From Reinekea sp. G2M2-21 (GTDB lineage Bacteria; Pseudomonadota; Gammaproteobacteria; Pseudomonadales; Natronospirillaceae), in NCBI RefSeq assembly GCF_015687175.1, contig NZ_JADPQG010000002.1, forward strand, positions 620,001 to 684,000: 64,000 nucleotides of DNA. The letters are read 5' to 3'. Below are positions 18,492-27,775 of this stretch, in pieces (position 1 is the first letter of the stretch; each line of letters begins with the position of its first letter). The position numbers and the translations under genes are program-made. The notes below the pieces were generated by a model. That model worked only from the letters and a program-made list of their open reading frames with translations. It searched no databases and was not told the DNA's origin.

Positions 18492-19433
18492 ATGTCATTG
18501 AACATCGTATTTGCCGGAACCCCGGACTTTGCCGCTGAACACCTGCGTTCATTGCTGGGTAGTGAGCACAAGGTGATTGCTGTTTACAGTCAACCGGATC
18601 GTCCAGCAGGCCGCGGCCGCAAACTGACGGCGTCGCCCGTAAAGGCACTGGCGCAGGCGCATGACATTCCGGTTTTTCAACCGCTGAACTTCAAATCTGA
18701 CGAAGCTGTGGCGGAACTGCAGGCGTTAAACGCCGATTTGATGGTCGTTGTTGCGTATGGCCTGATTTTGCCGCAAGTGGTGCTTGATACGCCACGCCTC
18801 GGTTGCGTAAACGTGCATGCCTCCTTGTTGCCCCGTTGGCGTGGTGCAGCGCCTATTCATAGGGCCTTGTTGGCTGGCGACACGGAAACGGGCGTGACCA
18901 TCATGCAAATGGATGCGGGTCTGGATACCGGTGACATGTTGGTGACGGCCACCTGTCCGATTCATCAGGACGATACTAGCGAAAAACTGCACGACCGACT
19001 CATCGAGGTGGGAGGCCCGGCTTTGTTGCAGGCTCTGGACCAGCTTGAGCAGGGCACCGCCCGGCCAGTTAAACAGGATGATAGCCTGGCAAACTACGCT
19101 CACAAGCTGGATAAGGCTGAAGGGTTAATTGACTGGCAGCTTTCAGCCCAAGAGATTGACCGTCAGGTCCGTGGCTTAACCCCCTGGCCAGGTGCCTATA
19201 CGCAATGGCAAGGCGACAACGTGCGCGTGCATCACGCACAGGTGTCGGAAGCCAGCACGACTGCTGAGCCGGGTAGCATTGTCGGTATGAGTCAACAGGG
19301 GTTTGAAGTGGCCACCGCAGACGGTGTTTTGTTAGTGACTACATTACAATTGCCGGGTAAAAAAGCCATGGCCGTTGCCGATATTCTCAATGCTCGCCGC
19401 GATCAGTTTGAAGCCCACCCTACTTTTGGATAA
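18492..19433 (+). CDS. fmt: Methionyl-tRNA formyltransferase
   Basis: A 313-residue enzyme that formylates initiator Met-tRNA. The N-terminal catalytic domain has [14 protein letters not shown], the [17 protein letters not shown] signature near 112 with the catalytic Asn and His region (NVHASLLP), and [13 protein letters not shown]-terminal OB-like tRNA-binding domain follows ([12 protein letters not shown]...). It lies three bases after def and three before rsmB, so the three are one operon. Confidence 0.96.
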   Translation: MSLNIVFAGTPDFAAEHLRSLLGSEHKVIAVYSQPDRPAGRGRKLTASPVKALAQAHDIPVFQPLNFKSDEAVAELQALNADLMVVVAYGLILPQVVLDTPRLGCVNVHASLLPRWRGAAPIHRALLAGDTETGVTIMQMDAGLDTGDMLVTATCPIHQDDTSEKLHDRLIEVGGPALLQALDQLEQGTARPVKQDDSLANYAHKLDKAEGLIDWQLSAQEIDRQVRGLTPWPGAYTQWQGDNVRVHHAQVSEASTTAEPGSIVGMSQQGFEVATADGVLLVTTLQLPGKKAMAVADILNARRDQFEAHPTFG

Positions 19434-19436
19434 ACC

Positions 19437-20723
19437 ATGAAAAATGTACGTCTGGCTGCGGCTGAAATTCTGCTGAATGTGGTCGATGAAGGCCGTTCTC
19501 TGAGTGACGAATTACCCCGGGCCTTAGCCGACATCGAGCCCGATCAGCAAGCTTTTCTGCAGCAGTTGGTTTACGGCAGCACCCGTTACTATTTCGCTCT
19601 GGACGAGTTGATTCAGGCCATGGTTGCCAAACCGATCAAGGCCAAAGAACGGCTTGTGCACATGTTACTGGCCGTAGGTTTGTATCAGTTGTGGCATTTG
19701 GACGTTGCGGAGCATGCGGCGATTAATGAAACCGTTGAAGCAACGTTGGCCGCCAAACGAACCTGGGCAAAGAATTTGGTGAATGCCAGTTTAAGGCGAT
19801 TTCAGCGTGAGCGAGACGCCCTGCTGGCGGATCTGCGCCGCACGGAATCCTTCCCTGGGTGGCTCAATAAGCGACTGCGACAGGCGTGGCCTGAACACTA
19901 TTCTGACATATGCCGCCAGTCGAATGTCCAGGGGCCGATGACATTGCGCGTGAACGCAAAGCACCTGAGCCGAGAGGCTTGGTTGGCGAAAGCTGACGCA
20001 GAAGGGATTGTTGCACAGGCAACAGCTCATTCGGCGGTTGGTGCCACCTTGGTTTCACCTGCCCCGGTTTTTGCGCTCCCTGGCTTTGAACAGGGGGACG
20101 TTTCCGTTCAGGATGAAGCGGCGCAAATGTGCGCTCGGTTGCTGAATGTGAAGGACGGCGAACGGGTGTTGGATGCCTGTGCCGCGCCGGGCGGGAAGAC
20201 TGGCCACCTGCTTGAAAGCGCCAACATTGATATGACAGCGTTGGACGTCGATGAAAAACGCTTGAGCCGGGTTGCTGAAAACCTGACCCGGATTCAGCAA
20301 TCGGCGAAACTGGTCGCCGCAGATGCTGCCGAACTGGACAGCTGGTGGGACGGTGAGCCATTCGACGCCATTTTGTTAGATGCACCCTGTTCCGGAACCG
20401 GTGTGATTCGCCGTCACCCGGATATTAAATTGTTACGCAAGTCCGCTGACATCAAGCAGCTCTCACAAGTGCAGAAAAAACTGTTATCGCAACTGTGGCA
20501 GACATTGAAACCCGGCGGTCGATTGCTCTACGCGACCTGTTCAATTCTGCCTGACGAAAACAGTGAACAGATCGAGAATTTTCTGGCACATCACAGTGAC
20601 GTTATCGCATTGGAGGTTGACCTACCGCCCGATGTCGACACTGAGCATGGGATTCAATGGCTACCGCAGGAAGGCGGACACGATGGCTTCTATTACGCTA
20701 TGTTACGCAAGCAGGCTATATAA
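19437..20723 (+). CDS. rsmB: 16S rRNA m5C967 methyltransferase
   Basis: A 428-residue protein with an N-terminal NusB-like domain (about 1-140) and a C-terminal SAM-dependent methyltransferase. The SAM loop is LDACAAPGGKTGHLLE near 240. The first cysteine motif is LDAPCSGTGVIRRHPDIK near 315 and the catalytic one is LLYATCSILPDENSEQI near 365. It methylates C967 of 16S rRNA. In many relatives trkA follows directly; here a DUF1330 gene and a LysR gene stand between. Confidence 0.96.
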   Translation: MKNVRLAAAEILLNVVDEGRSLSDELPRALADIEPDQQAFLQQLVYGSTRYYFALDELIQAMVAKPIKAKERLVHMLLAVGLYQLWHLDVAEHAAINETVEATLAAKRTWAKNLVNASLRRFQRERDALLADLRRTESFPGWLNKRLRQAWPEHYSDICRQSNVQGPMTLRVNAKHLSREAWLAKADAEGIVAQATAHSAVGATLVSPAPVFALPGFEQGDVSVQDEAAQMCARLLNVKDGERVLDACAAPGGKTGHLLESANIDMTALDVDEKRLSRVAENLTRIQQSAKLVAADAAELDSWWDGEPFDAILLDAPCSGTGVIRRHPDIKLLRKSADIKQLSQVQKKLLSQLWQTLKPGGRLLYATCSILPDENSEQIENFLAHHSDVIALEVDLPPDVDTEHGIQWLPQEGGHDGFYYAMLRKQAI

Positions 20724-21002
20724 TTAACCAATGAGTGTAAATTGCGCGTCGATAGCCTGATCTCTGATAGGAATCAATCTCTGATAGGCGTCAGATTTAT
20801 ACCAGGCTAGCGCAGAGTCTCGCGACTCAAATGAGATAACGGTCCTCATGCCATATTGCGATGAACCGCTCAGCAATAGGGCTTCTCCCTTTACCACTAA
20901 CTCAGCTTTGTGTTCTGCCAGTAATGGTGCCACAGCTGTGGCGTACTGTTGCATTTTTTCTGGATTTTTTAAGTTAAATGAAACAATCAGTAAGGCGCTC
21001 AT
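20724..21002 (-). CDS. DUF1330-family small protein
   Basis: A 92-residue protein with the ferredoxin-like dimeric alpha/beta-barrel pattern of DUF1330: LLIVSFNLKNPEKMQQYATAVAPLL at the start, VISFESRDSALAWYKSDAYQRLIPIRDQA in the second half. The last part (AWYxSxxYQxLIxxR) is the family signature. Function is not established for the family. It is divergent from a LysR gene across an 88-base gap with a candidate operator, so it is the likely target of that regulator. Confidence 0.85.
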   Translation of the reverse strand: MSALLIVSFNLKNPEKMQQYATAVAPLLAEHKAELVVKGEALLLSGSSQYGMRTVISFESRDSALAWYKSDAYQRLIPIRDQAIDAQFTLIG

Positions 21003-21074
21003 AGTGGGTCTCCTCTTTAAGTTGCGTTCAGGTTATGTTGTTGTGTTAATCTGTACAATAAGCAAATATTGAAC

Positions 21075-21088
21075 TTACTGTTTAGTAA
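21075..21088. promoter_or_regulatory. Candidate LysR operator between DUF1330 and LysR genes
   Basis: TTACTGTTTAGTAA is an inverted repeat (TTACT, 4-base spacer, AGTAA). It lies immediately before the LysR start codon in the divergent intergenic gap and fits the T-N11-A type of LysR sites. Regulation is inferred. Confidence 0.4.
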
Positions 21089-21090
21089 AT

Positions 21091-21984
21091 ATGAAAAGTC
21101 CAAAAGAACTGTCTCGTTTGTTAATCTTTGCCAGAGTCGCAGATAAAGGCTCATTTACTTTGGCTGCGGAAGCATTAGGAATGACCAAATCCGCTGTCAG
21201 CCAACAAGTAGCGCTACTCGAAAGCCGTATAGGACAGCAGTTGCTGCATCGCACCACGAGAGGGTTGTCGCTGACTGCTTTGGGCGAGCGTCTGCACAAG
21301 CGCAGCCGAATGTTGCAGGATCAGGTTGCGTTGATTATCGATGACATACATACAGCGCAAACCGCGCCAAAAGGTCGTTTTAGCATCGGTTATCCGCATA
21401 GCATAGAACTGTCAGCGGTGCTGCCAGCAGTGACGCAATTGGGCGTTGAGTTCCCAGCATTGGAGCTTGTTTTGGAAGCCAATGATCGCAGTGTTGATCT
21501 GGTCGAACATCAGCTTGATGTAGCGATTCGTTTTGGAGAGCTAAAGGACAGCAGCTATCGGGCCCTACCGTTAGGACAAGTGAAAGAGATATTTGCTGCT
21601 TCTCCTCTGTACATTAGTAAACACGGGGCGATAAATGCACTGGCTGATCTGGAGCGTCATCGCTGGATAACCACCCCCTGGCAAAACAAAAAAGTTAATT
21701 TGACGACGTGCTTTGATGAACAGGTGTCCTTTTCGGTTTTGCCGAAACCCTATGTTCGATCGACAACGTTTCCAGCAGTGAAAGAATTGGTTTTGCGTGA
21801 TATGGGTTTTGCTCTGTTACCGGATGTGATCGTTCAGCCCTATATAGAAGCCGGGGAGCTTGTGCACATTTTGCCCGAATTTGAAGGTCCAACCTGGCCT
21901 GTGTATTTGTTACATGCCTTTCAAAGCAATCGCCCAATGCATGTAATAAGGCTTCATCAGCTGTTACAGCAGTATTTAGCGTAA
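21091..21984 (+). CDS. LysR-family transcriptional regulator
   Basis: A 297-residue LysR protein. The N-terminal winged HTH reads FARVADKGSFTLAAEALGMTKSAVSQQVALLESRIGQQLLHRTTRGLSLT, and the effector-binding domain of the CrgA/AphB-like branch follows (GRFSIGYPHS..., LDVAIRFGELKDSSYRALPLG). It is divergent from the DUF1330 gene, the usual arrangement for a LysR and its target. Both genes lie between rsmB and trkA, which suggests an insertion into the conserved core. Confidence 0.88.
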   Translation: MKSPKELSRLLIFARVADKGSFTLAAEALGMTKSAVSQQVALLESRIGQQLLHRTTRGLSLTALGERLHKRSRMLQDQVALIIDDIHTAQTAPKGRFSIGYPHSIELSAVLPAVTQLGVEFPALELVLEANDRSVDLVEHQLDVAIRFGELKDSSYRALPLGQVKEIFAASPLYISKHGAINALADLERHRWITTPWQNKKVNLTTCFDEQVSFSVLPKPYVRSTTFPAVKELVLRDMGFALLPDVIVQPYIEAGELVHILPEFEGPTWPVYLLHAFQSNRPMHVIRLHQLLQQYLA

Positions 21985-22104
21985 AAAGGTATGAAGATAT
22001 CCGATTAGGCCGCAATGTTATTCGAAACCCCTTGAAACCGAGCACTATTCGTACTTGAATGTGCGCACACATCTCTCATCGCTGAATAGAGTAAGGTACG
22101 CTTT

Positions 22105-23481
22105 TTGAAAATCATTTTGCTTGGTGCTGGTCAGGTAGGTGGCACGCTAGCCGAGAACCTAGCGTCTGAAGAAAACGACATTACGGTTGTGGATACGGAC
22201 AGCGCTCGTTTACGTGAGCTTCAGGACCGCATTGATATTCGGACCGTCGCGGGTCTGGCGTCGTTACCGGATGTGCTAGCGCGCGCCGGCGCCGAAGACG
22301 CGGACATGCTGATAGCGGTTACCAACAGCGATGAAGTCAACATGATCGCCTGCCAAGTGGCATTCTCATTGTTTCGAACCCCCACCAAGATTGCCCGGAT
22401 TCGTGATCCTCAATACATCCGCGAAGGGGAAAAGCTGTTTTGCCAGGACGCTGTGCCGGTCGATGTTCTGATTTCTCCGGAGCGCTTGGTCACCAACTAC
22501 ATTCAGCGCCTGATTGAAACGCCGGGAGCCCTGCAGGTACTTGATTTTGCTGACGGTAAATTGCAGTTGGTCGCAGTTAAGGCCATTCACGGTGGTTTGT
22601 TGGTCGGTCAGGAGCTGCGATTCCTGAAGCACCATATGCCCTCTATCGATACTCGGGTTGCTGCCATTTTCCGCAAAGACCGTGCGATTATTCCTCAGGG
22701 CTCCACGGTTATTGAGGCCGATGATGAAATATTCTTCATCGCTGAAGCGAGCGATATCCGTGCGGTCATGAGTGAATTGCGCCGCAAAGAAAGCGCCTAC
22801 AAACGCATCATTATTGCCGGTGGGGGTAACATCGGTTACCGGTTGGCGCGAGACATTGAAAACCGCTACTCGGTTAAAGTTATCGAGCACAACGAAGATC
22901 GTTGTAACTGGCTCAGCAATCATTTGAAGCACGCTATTGTGCTGCGCGGTGATGCTTCGGATCAGGAATTGCTGCTTGACGAAAACATTGAGGATTGCGA
23001 TGTGTTTGCGGCACTGACCAACGATGACGAAGCTAACATTATGGCATCCATGCTGGCGAAGCGACTGGGCGCCCGCAAAGTGATGACGTTAATAAACAAC
23101 ACCGCTTACGTCGACCTGGTGCAGGGTGGCGATATCGATATTGCGATTTCACCATCTCAATCAACCATTGGCAGTTTGCTGACGCATGTTCGCCGCGGCG
23201 ATATCGTGAACGTCTATTCATTGCGCCGTGGCGCAGCGGAAGCGATTGAAGCAGTTGCCCATGGGGATGCCAAATCATCTAAGGTGGTTGGTCGAGCAGT
23301 CGAAGATATTGATCTACCCGAAGGGTGTTCTATCGGTGCGATCGTCCGTAACGATGAGGTAATAATTGCGCACGATCACACCGTAATCGAATCCGATGAC
23401 CACGTGATTTTATTTCTGGTCGATAAACGCAGAACCGCTGATGTCGAAAAATTGTTCCAGGTTGGCTTTTCGTTTTTCTAA
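22105..23481 (+). CDS. trkA: Trk potassium uptake regulatory NAD-binding subunit
   Basis: A 458-residue peripheral membrane protein that gates the TrkH channel. It has two RCK units, each a Rossmann NAD-binding domain ([17 protein letters not shown] at the start, [17 protein letters not shown] near 235) followed by a TrkA-C domain. The start is TTG, which begins KIILLGAGQ exactly as the family does, with AAGG upstream. trkH follows 21 bases later. Confidence 0.95.
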   Translation: MKIILLGAGQVGGTLAENLASEENDITVVDTDSARLRELQDRIDIRTVAGLASLPDVLARAGAEDADMLIAVTNSDEVNMIACQVAFSLFRTPTKIARIRDPQYIREGEKLFCQDAVPVDVLISPERLVTNYIQRLIETPGALQVLDFADGKLQLVAVKAIHGGLLVGQELRFLKHHMPSIDTRVAAIFRKDRAIIPQGSTVIEADDEIFFIAEASDIRAVMSELRRKESAYKRIIIAGGGNIGYRLARDIENRYSVKVIEHNEDRCNWLSNHLKHAIVLRGDASDQELLLDENIEDCDVFAALTNDDEANIMASMLAKRLGARKVMTLINNTAYVDLVQGGDIDIAISPSQSTIGSLLTHVRRGDIVNVYSLRRGAAEAIEAVAHGDAKSSKVVGRAVEDIDLPEGCSIGAIVRNDEVIIAHDHTVIESDDHVILFLVDKRRTADVEKLFQVGFSFF

Positions 23482-23502
23482 ACCAAGGATAGGTTCCGCA
23501 CC

Positions 23503-24951
23503 ATGCAGTTTCGCTTAACAATCAAAGTGCTCGGCATCTTGCTGATGGTTTTCAGCTTAACCATGCTGCCCTCAGTGTTCGTTTCTTTGGTGCACGATGA
23601 CAGCGCGCATAATGCTTTTATTATTGGCTTCCTGATTGTTATTACCGCCGGATTTGCCATGTGGCTACCAGTACGAAACTGGCATCGGGATCTGCGAACG
23701 CGGGATGGTTTTATTATTACCGTCATGTTTTGGCTCGTACTGGGTGTTGCCGGTTCTATTCCCCTTTATTTGGCACCCTCCGTAACCTTAAGCTATACCG
23801 ATGCATTCTTCGAGTCGCTCAGTGGCTTGACCACCACCGGCGCAACGGTTATCACCGGTATCGACGACCTCCCGCAAAGCGTACTGTTTTATCGCCAACA
23901 ACTGCAATGGTTAGGGGGGATGGGGATTATCGTACTGGCGGTAGCGGTTTTGCCGATGTTGGGTATTGGTGGCATGCAGTTGTATCGCACCGAAACACCA
24001 GGACCGATGAAGGATTCCAAGTTAACGCCAAGAATTGCCGAAACGGCAAAGGCGCTTTGGTATATCTACCTGACCTTAACAATTGTCTGTGCTTTTGCCT
24101 ACTGGTTGGCGGGGATGTCTTTGTTCGATGCGGTCGCGCACAGTTTCTCCACTATTGCGATCGGTGGTTTTTCAACGCACGACGCCTCTATTGGTTATTT
24201 CGACAGCGCAACAATAGAAATGATTGCGGTGGTTTTTATGTTGTTGTCTTCTGCGAATTTCGGACTGCATTATGTGGCGTGGAACTCGAAGTCGATACGG
24301 CAGTATCTGGCAGACCCGGAATACACCTTTTTCTTGATGATCGCCGTGTTTTTATGCTTGATCACGGTCTTTGTATTGTGGATCACACAAACTTACGAGC
24401 CGACGGCGGCGATTCGCTACGGCATTTTTGAAACCGTCAGTTTGTTAACCACCACGGGCTTTGGTACTGCGGATTTCTCGACTTGGCCCTTATTTGCGCC
24501 TTTTTTATTATTCATGGCGTCGTTTATTGGTGGGTGCGCGGGTTCGACCGCCGGAGGCATGAAAGTTATCCGCGTCATTATTATTCTGAAGCAGGGCATG
24601 CGTGAGGTAAAACGCCTGATTCACCCGAATGGTGTATTTGGAGTCAAGGTCGGTAATCGACGGGTAAGTGATAAGGTCGTCGAATCGGTCTGGGGTTTTT
24701 TCAGCGTTTATATCATGGCTTATGCCTTCATTTTCTTTGGCTTGCTGGCGACCGGTCTGGATTTTGAAACGACATGGTCCGCCGTCGGTTCTTCTTTGAA
24801 TAACCTTGGTCCCGGTTTGGGTGATGTTGCCCAACACTATGGGGACATACCGGCAACGGCTAAATGGCTCCTGTGCTTCGCTATGCTGCTGGGTCGATTG
24901 GAAATCTTCACACTGTTGGTGCTGCTGACACCTCAATACTGGCGCTCCTGA
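23503..24951 (+). CDS. trkH: Trk potassium uptake channel subunit
   Basis: A 482-residue polytopic membrane protein. The four pore loops typical of TrkH/KtrB are seen: SLSGLTTTGATVITG near 105, AFSTIAIGGFSTH near 220, LLTTTGFGTADF near 315 and GSSLNNLGPGLG near 430. GGCAGSTAGGMKVIR marks the intramembrane loop region. Together with TrkA it forms the constitutive potassium uptake system. Confidence 0.95.
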   Translation: MQFRLTIKVLGILLMVFSLTMLPSVFVSLVHDDSAHNAFIIGFLIVITAGFAMWLPVRNWHRDLRTRDGFIITVMFWLVLGVAGSIPLYLAPSVTLSYTDAFFESLSGLTTTGATVITGIDDLPQSVLFYRQQLQWLGGMGIIVLAVAVLPMLGIGGMQLYRTETPGPMKDSKLTPRIAETAKALWYIYLTLTIVCAFAYWLAGMSLFDAVAHSFSTIAIGGFSTHDASIGYFDSATIEMIAVVFMLLSSANFGLHYVAWNSKSIRQYLADPEYTFFLMIAVFLCLITVFVLWITQTYEPTAAIRYGIFETVSLLTTTGFGTADFSTWPLFAPFLLFMASFIGGCAGSTAGGMKVIRVIIILKQGMREVKRLIHPNGVFGVKVGNRRVSDKVVESVWGFFSVYIMAYAFIFFGLLATGLDFETTWSAVGSSLNNLGPGLGDVAQHYGDIPATAKWLLCFAMLLGRLEIFTLLVLLTPQYWRS

Positions 24952-24954
24952 TTC

Positions 24955-25482
24955 ATGCGCATGAGTGTTTGTCTCTGCTTTGTGTTAGTGGGAATCCATT
25001 TCCAACCTGTTTGGGCGAATGACGAGTTAACTGACTTGTTAACATCCTTTAGCCAAGCAGGCCCCGACGGTGAAACCTGCTTCCGTTTGCCGGGTTTGGT
25101 ATTGGAAATGGGCTCAGACAAGCCATTGGATAATTTTCCGGTTTGCTTTGTGAAATCTAATGGCATTTTCTTGGGTGACTTCTACACCCGAATACCCCCC
25201 GCGCATCACTATCTCAATAATAGCCATAGCTTGGTTCAGGGCTCTACTATTTGTACTGGAGGTAGCATTGGTAGAAATTTTCACGTGAGAGGACCACTGA
25301 ATGTTGGGCGAGAAAATAGTTTCTATGTGGCCATTCACACCAATTGTGATGCGCATGGCTGCGAATACGAGCTGGTTTACTATTCAGAAATAGACCAGAA
25401 AACCTGTACCGATCTCAGTAATAGGATGATCAATGAATGGCAATGGTGCAAAGAACTTAAATACATACTTTGGCTTCCTTAA
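24955..25482 (+). CDS. Secreted cysteine-containing protein of unknown function
   Basis: A 175-residue protein with a signal peptide (SVCLCFVLVGIHFQPVWA) and eight or more cysteines in the mature part (FRLPG, FPVCFVK, STICTGG, NCDAHGCEYE, KTCTD), suggesting a disulfide-bonded periplasmic fold. I recognise no family. It starts three bases after trkH stops, but its base composition is poorer in GC than trkH. Its end overlaps the start of the CPBP protease gene by 50 bases. It may form a unit with that gene rather than with trkAH. Confidence 0.65.
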   Translation: MRMSVCLCFVLVGIHFQPVWANDELTDLLTSFSQAGPDGETCFRLPGLVLEMGSDKPLDNFPVCFVKSNGIFLGDFYTRIPPAHHYLNNSHSLVQGSTICTGGSIGRNFHVRGPLNVGRENSFYVAIHTNCDAHGCEYELVYYSEIDQKTCTDLSNRMINEWQWCKELKYILWLP

Positions 25483-26404
25483 TTTGTACCGGTATTTAAT
25501 ATCCTTTTTCCATGAGGCGTTCAATCTACGTTTTTTCCTTCCTTGGATTATTCTTTTATCGAGCGCGATTTGGTGGCGGTATAAGTCGGGAGTCAATCTG
25601 GAGTTCTGGTGGGCTTCATATCCTCTGTTATTTCGCGCATCTTTTTATACCTTGCCTTTTGTGCTTACGTGTTTTTTGTATGCGTGGAGTACGAAGACAA
25701 TAAGTCGACTTATGAGATGGGATTTTTTACTGCTATCGTGTTCGATTTGCTTCGTACTGTGGGCGAATCAATATTGGTTACTTTACAAAGGCTGGTGGGC
25801 TACTGCGCCCAAACCTGTCTTTGTTTGGTTAAGTAAAACCAGTTATAACGTGCATGTTTCGTTTTTCTTCTTCGCCATTCCTTTGATTTACTATTTAGTT
25901 AGTAGGAGTATAAGAACAAACGCGAAGGGTTTTTATGGACTATTGAGCAAGAGGTTTGATTTTCGACCCTATCTGGTACTTCTGATTATCAGTGTCCCTT
26001 TTATTTTCTGGGCATCTTTTAAACCTGAATTTCAAAAGCTGTATCCCCGCTATTTGCCGAGCACCGCAGAGTCCTACTGGAGCATATCTCCATGGATTAC
26101 AGTTCTTGTTTATCAGCTATCATATGCTTTGCAGTTTCTGACGTTGGAACTATTTTATCGCGGTTTTATGGTTTTCAGCGTGGGCCGATATCTAAAACAA
26201 GGCGCCGTTTGGCCAATGGTTAGTGTTTATTGTTTTTTACACTTTACTAAACCTATGCCTGAGGCCCTAGGCGCTGTTTTTGGTGGCGTGTTATTGGGAA
26301 TTATCGCCTATCATAGCCGTTCAATATGGGGTGGCGTTCTAGTGCATCTGGGCATAGCGATTCTTATGGAGATATTTGCCTATCTCGCCATATTCGTATG
26401 GTAG
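25433..26404 (+). CDS. CPBP-family intramembrane protease-like protein
   Basis: A 323-residue polytopic membrane protein, about eight hydrophobic segments. The C-terminal half carries the CPBP/Abi motifs: LELFYRGF near 243 (the usual EExxxR lacks its first Glu), FLHFTKPMPEAL near 270 with the second-motif His, and VHLGIAI near 305 with the third. CPBP proteins cleave prenylated proteins or mature peptides and often give self-immunity to bacteriocins. The ATG at 25433 follows AGGA eight bases before. AT-rich codon choice sets it apart from trkH. Activity with one Glu missing is uncertain. Confidence 0.72.
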   Translation: MNGNGAKNLNTYFGFLNLYRYLISFFHEAFNLRFFLPWIILLSSAIWWRYKSGVNLEFWWASYPLLFRASFYTLPFVLTCFLYAWSTKTISRLMRWDFLLLSCSICFVLWANQYWLLYKGWWATAPKPVFVWLSKTSYNVHVSFFFFAIPLIYYLVSRSIRTNAKGFYGLLSKRFDFRPYLVLLIISVPFIFWASFKPEFQKLYPRYLPSTAESYWSISPWITVLVYQLSYALQFLTLELFYRGFMVFSVGRYLKQGAVWPMVSVYCFLHFTKPMPEALGAVFGGVLLGIIAYHSRSIWGGVLVHLGIAILMEIFAYLAIFVW

Positions 26405-26415
26405 ACCATCAAAGT

Positions 26416-26880
26416 TCAGAAATTGAACTGCTGCACCAGCTCTTTCAAGATTTTCTTCTCCTGTTCAACAATTCGCTCATCAAATTCGTAGGGATAGTGG
26501 GCCGCGCACGCCGCTGCGATATCGATGCAGAAATTGAGAATTTCTTCGGCCCGACTTCGTGAAAAAGTCAGATCGGAATGCCCCTTTAAGCGTTGCGCGC
26601 ACAGCGCGTTGAGATCGTCCAGCATCTGCTGTGAGGGTTCGGCATGAATGAATCGATTCATGAAGTCATTCGTCGCTTCAACGCTGATGGGCAAAACACC
26701 TTCATTACGGCTCGATAAAACCGCCAGGTGGTTCATAGCAAACCGCTTCAGAATGTCGATCTCGGCTTCTTGATTGCTGCCATCCGCCCAGATCATCTTA
26801 ATCAGCGGGATCAGTTCCAGAAGATAAACATGTTGATCCTGTAATTGATATTGGCGCAAAAACTGACTGACTTGATTCAT
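26416..26880 (-). CDS. TerB-like helical protein
   Basis: A 154-residue all-helical cytoplasmic protein. LLELIPLIKMIWADGSNQEAEIDILKRFA near residue 20 matches the first repeat of TerB-like proteins, where an acidic ADG loop binds metal, and the C-terminal helix EFDERIVEQEKKIL resembles the second. TerB proteins occur with tellurite-resistance and stress systems. No ter genes are next to it. The ATG has AGGA seven bases before. Confidence 0.6.
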   Translation of the reverse strand: MNQVSQFLRQYQLQDQHVYLLELIPLIKMIWADGSNQEAEIDILKRFAMNHLAVLSSRNEGVLPISVEATNDFMNRFIHAEPSQQMLDDLNALCAQRLKGHSDLTFSRSRAEEILNFCIDIAAACAAHYPYEFDERIVEQEKKILKELVQQFNF

Positions 26881-26925
26881 CGCGGTGTCCTTTGAGTATG
26901 CTGGGCAAGCATATCATGAAATCGG

Positions 26926-27243
26926 CTATTCAGAGACCTGGTGCGCCTGAATGGTTTGTTCAATCAGATCGATCCATTGCGCTTGGTTGCGGGCTGGAAT
27001 AAGGACCCGATCGCGCATCGTTTTTCCGGTGCCCGGGTCATACGGCACTCCTGATTTCTGATTGATAAGCGCGTTTACCCGCTCTGGGCAGGTTAGTATC
27101 AGCAAATCACCTTTCAGAAACATCGCAAACATCTTCTCTTTGCCCTTGATGCACATCTTGATACCTTGTGCGCCTTTGCCTTCGTTTATGGATACCCGTT
27201 TATCGTTGTGAAAGTGTGTTTTGAGGGGTTGATAGATATCCAT
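26926..27243 (-). CDS. TfoX/DUF1801-like small protein
   Basis: A 105-residue protein with a short alpha/beta fold. GKGAQGIKMCIKGKEKMFAMFLKGDLLILTCPERVNALI has the pattern of the TfoX N-terminal domain (a strand with MF, then lysine- and arginine-rich phosphate-type loops) and RDRVLIPARNQAQWIDLIEQTIQ is the family-type ending. The ATG at 27243 follows AGGGAG seven bases before and begins MDIYQP; the longer frame starts in the promoter of the divergent DUF1801 gene. The assignment to TfoX-like rather than another small family is tentative. Confidence 0.6.
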   Translation of the reverse strand: MDIYQPLKTHFHNDKRVSINEGKGAQGIKMCIKGKEKMFAMFLKGDLLILTCPERVNALINQKSGVPYDPGTGKTMRDRVLIPARNQAQWIDLIEQTIQAHQVSE

Positions 27244-27320
27244 CGCTGTACTCCCTATCCTGAGTTGACTTGCCGATATTGTTGACCAAACTGTAGCAGA
27301 TATCAGTAGAGGGACTGAAA

Positions 27321-27773
27321 ATGGCAAAGGCTGACAATAAAACGAAACCGACGGATCTGGATGTTGGGGAATTCATTGCCTCGATAGTTAACCCGCAACG
27401 CCAGTCGGACTGCAAGAAACTCATTGAAATGATGCGGATTGAGAGCGGTTGCGAGCCAGTAATGTGGGGCAGTATTGTGGGTTTTGGTGAGTACCATTAC
27501 CGCTACGAAAGTGGTCGTGAAGGTGATTTTATGCGTACCGGTTTTGCTAACCGGAAATCCGCATTGACTGTGTACATCATGGCGGGTTTCGATACCTACC
27601 CGGATTTGATGGCCAAGCTCGGGAAGTTTAAAACCGGAAAATCCTGTTTGTATATCAAATCGTTGGACGATGTCGATACCGATGTCTTACGTCGCTTGGT
27701 CCGGGAATCACTGGATTTTATGGCGGCTACATACGGAGCAGAGAAGGCAGCGCGAGAAGCTGCCTTGGAGTAA
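27321..27773 (+). CDS. DUF1801-family protein
   Basis: A 150-residue protein. The segment MRIESGCEPVMWGSIVGFGEYHYRYESGREGDFMRTGFANRKSALTVYIM follows the DUF1801 (YdhG-like) pattern, with the WG...GFG.Y...Y..G run and the later KFKTGKSCLYIKSLDDVD. The function of the family is unknown; it is often beside TfoX-like genes. It is divergent from such a gene here across 77 bases. Confidence 0.85.
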   Translation: MAKADNKTKPTDLDVGEFIASIVNPQRQSDCKKLIEMMRIESGCEPVMWGSIVGFGEYHYRYESGREGDFMRTGFANRKSALTVYIMAGFDTYPDLMAKLGKFKTGKSCLYIKSLDDVDTDVLRRLVRESLDFMAATYGAEKAAREAALE

Positions 27774-27775
27774 AT

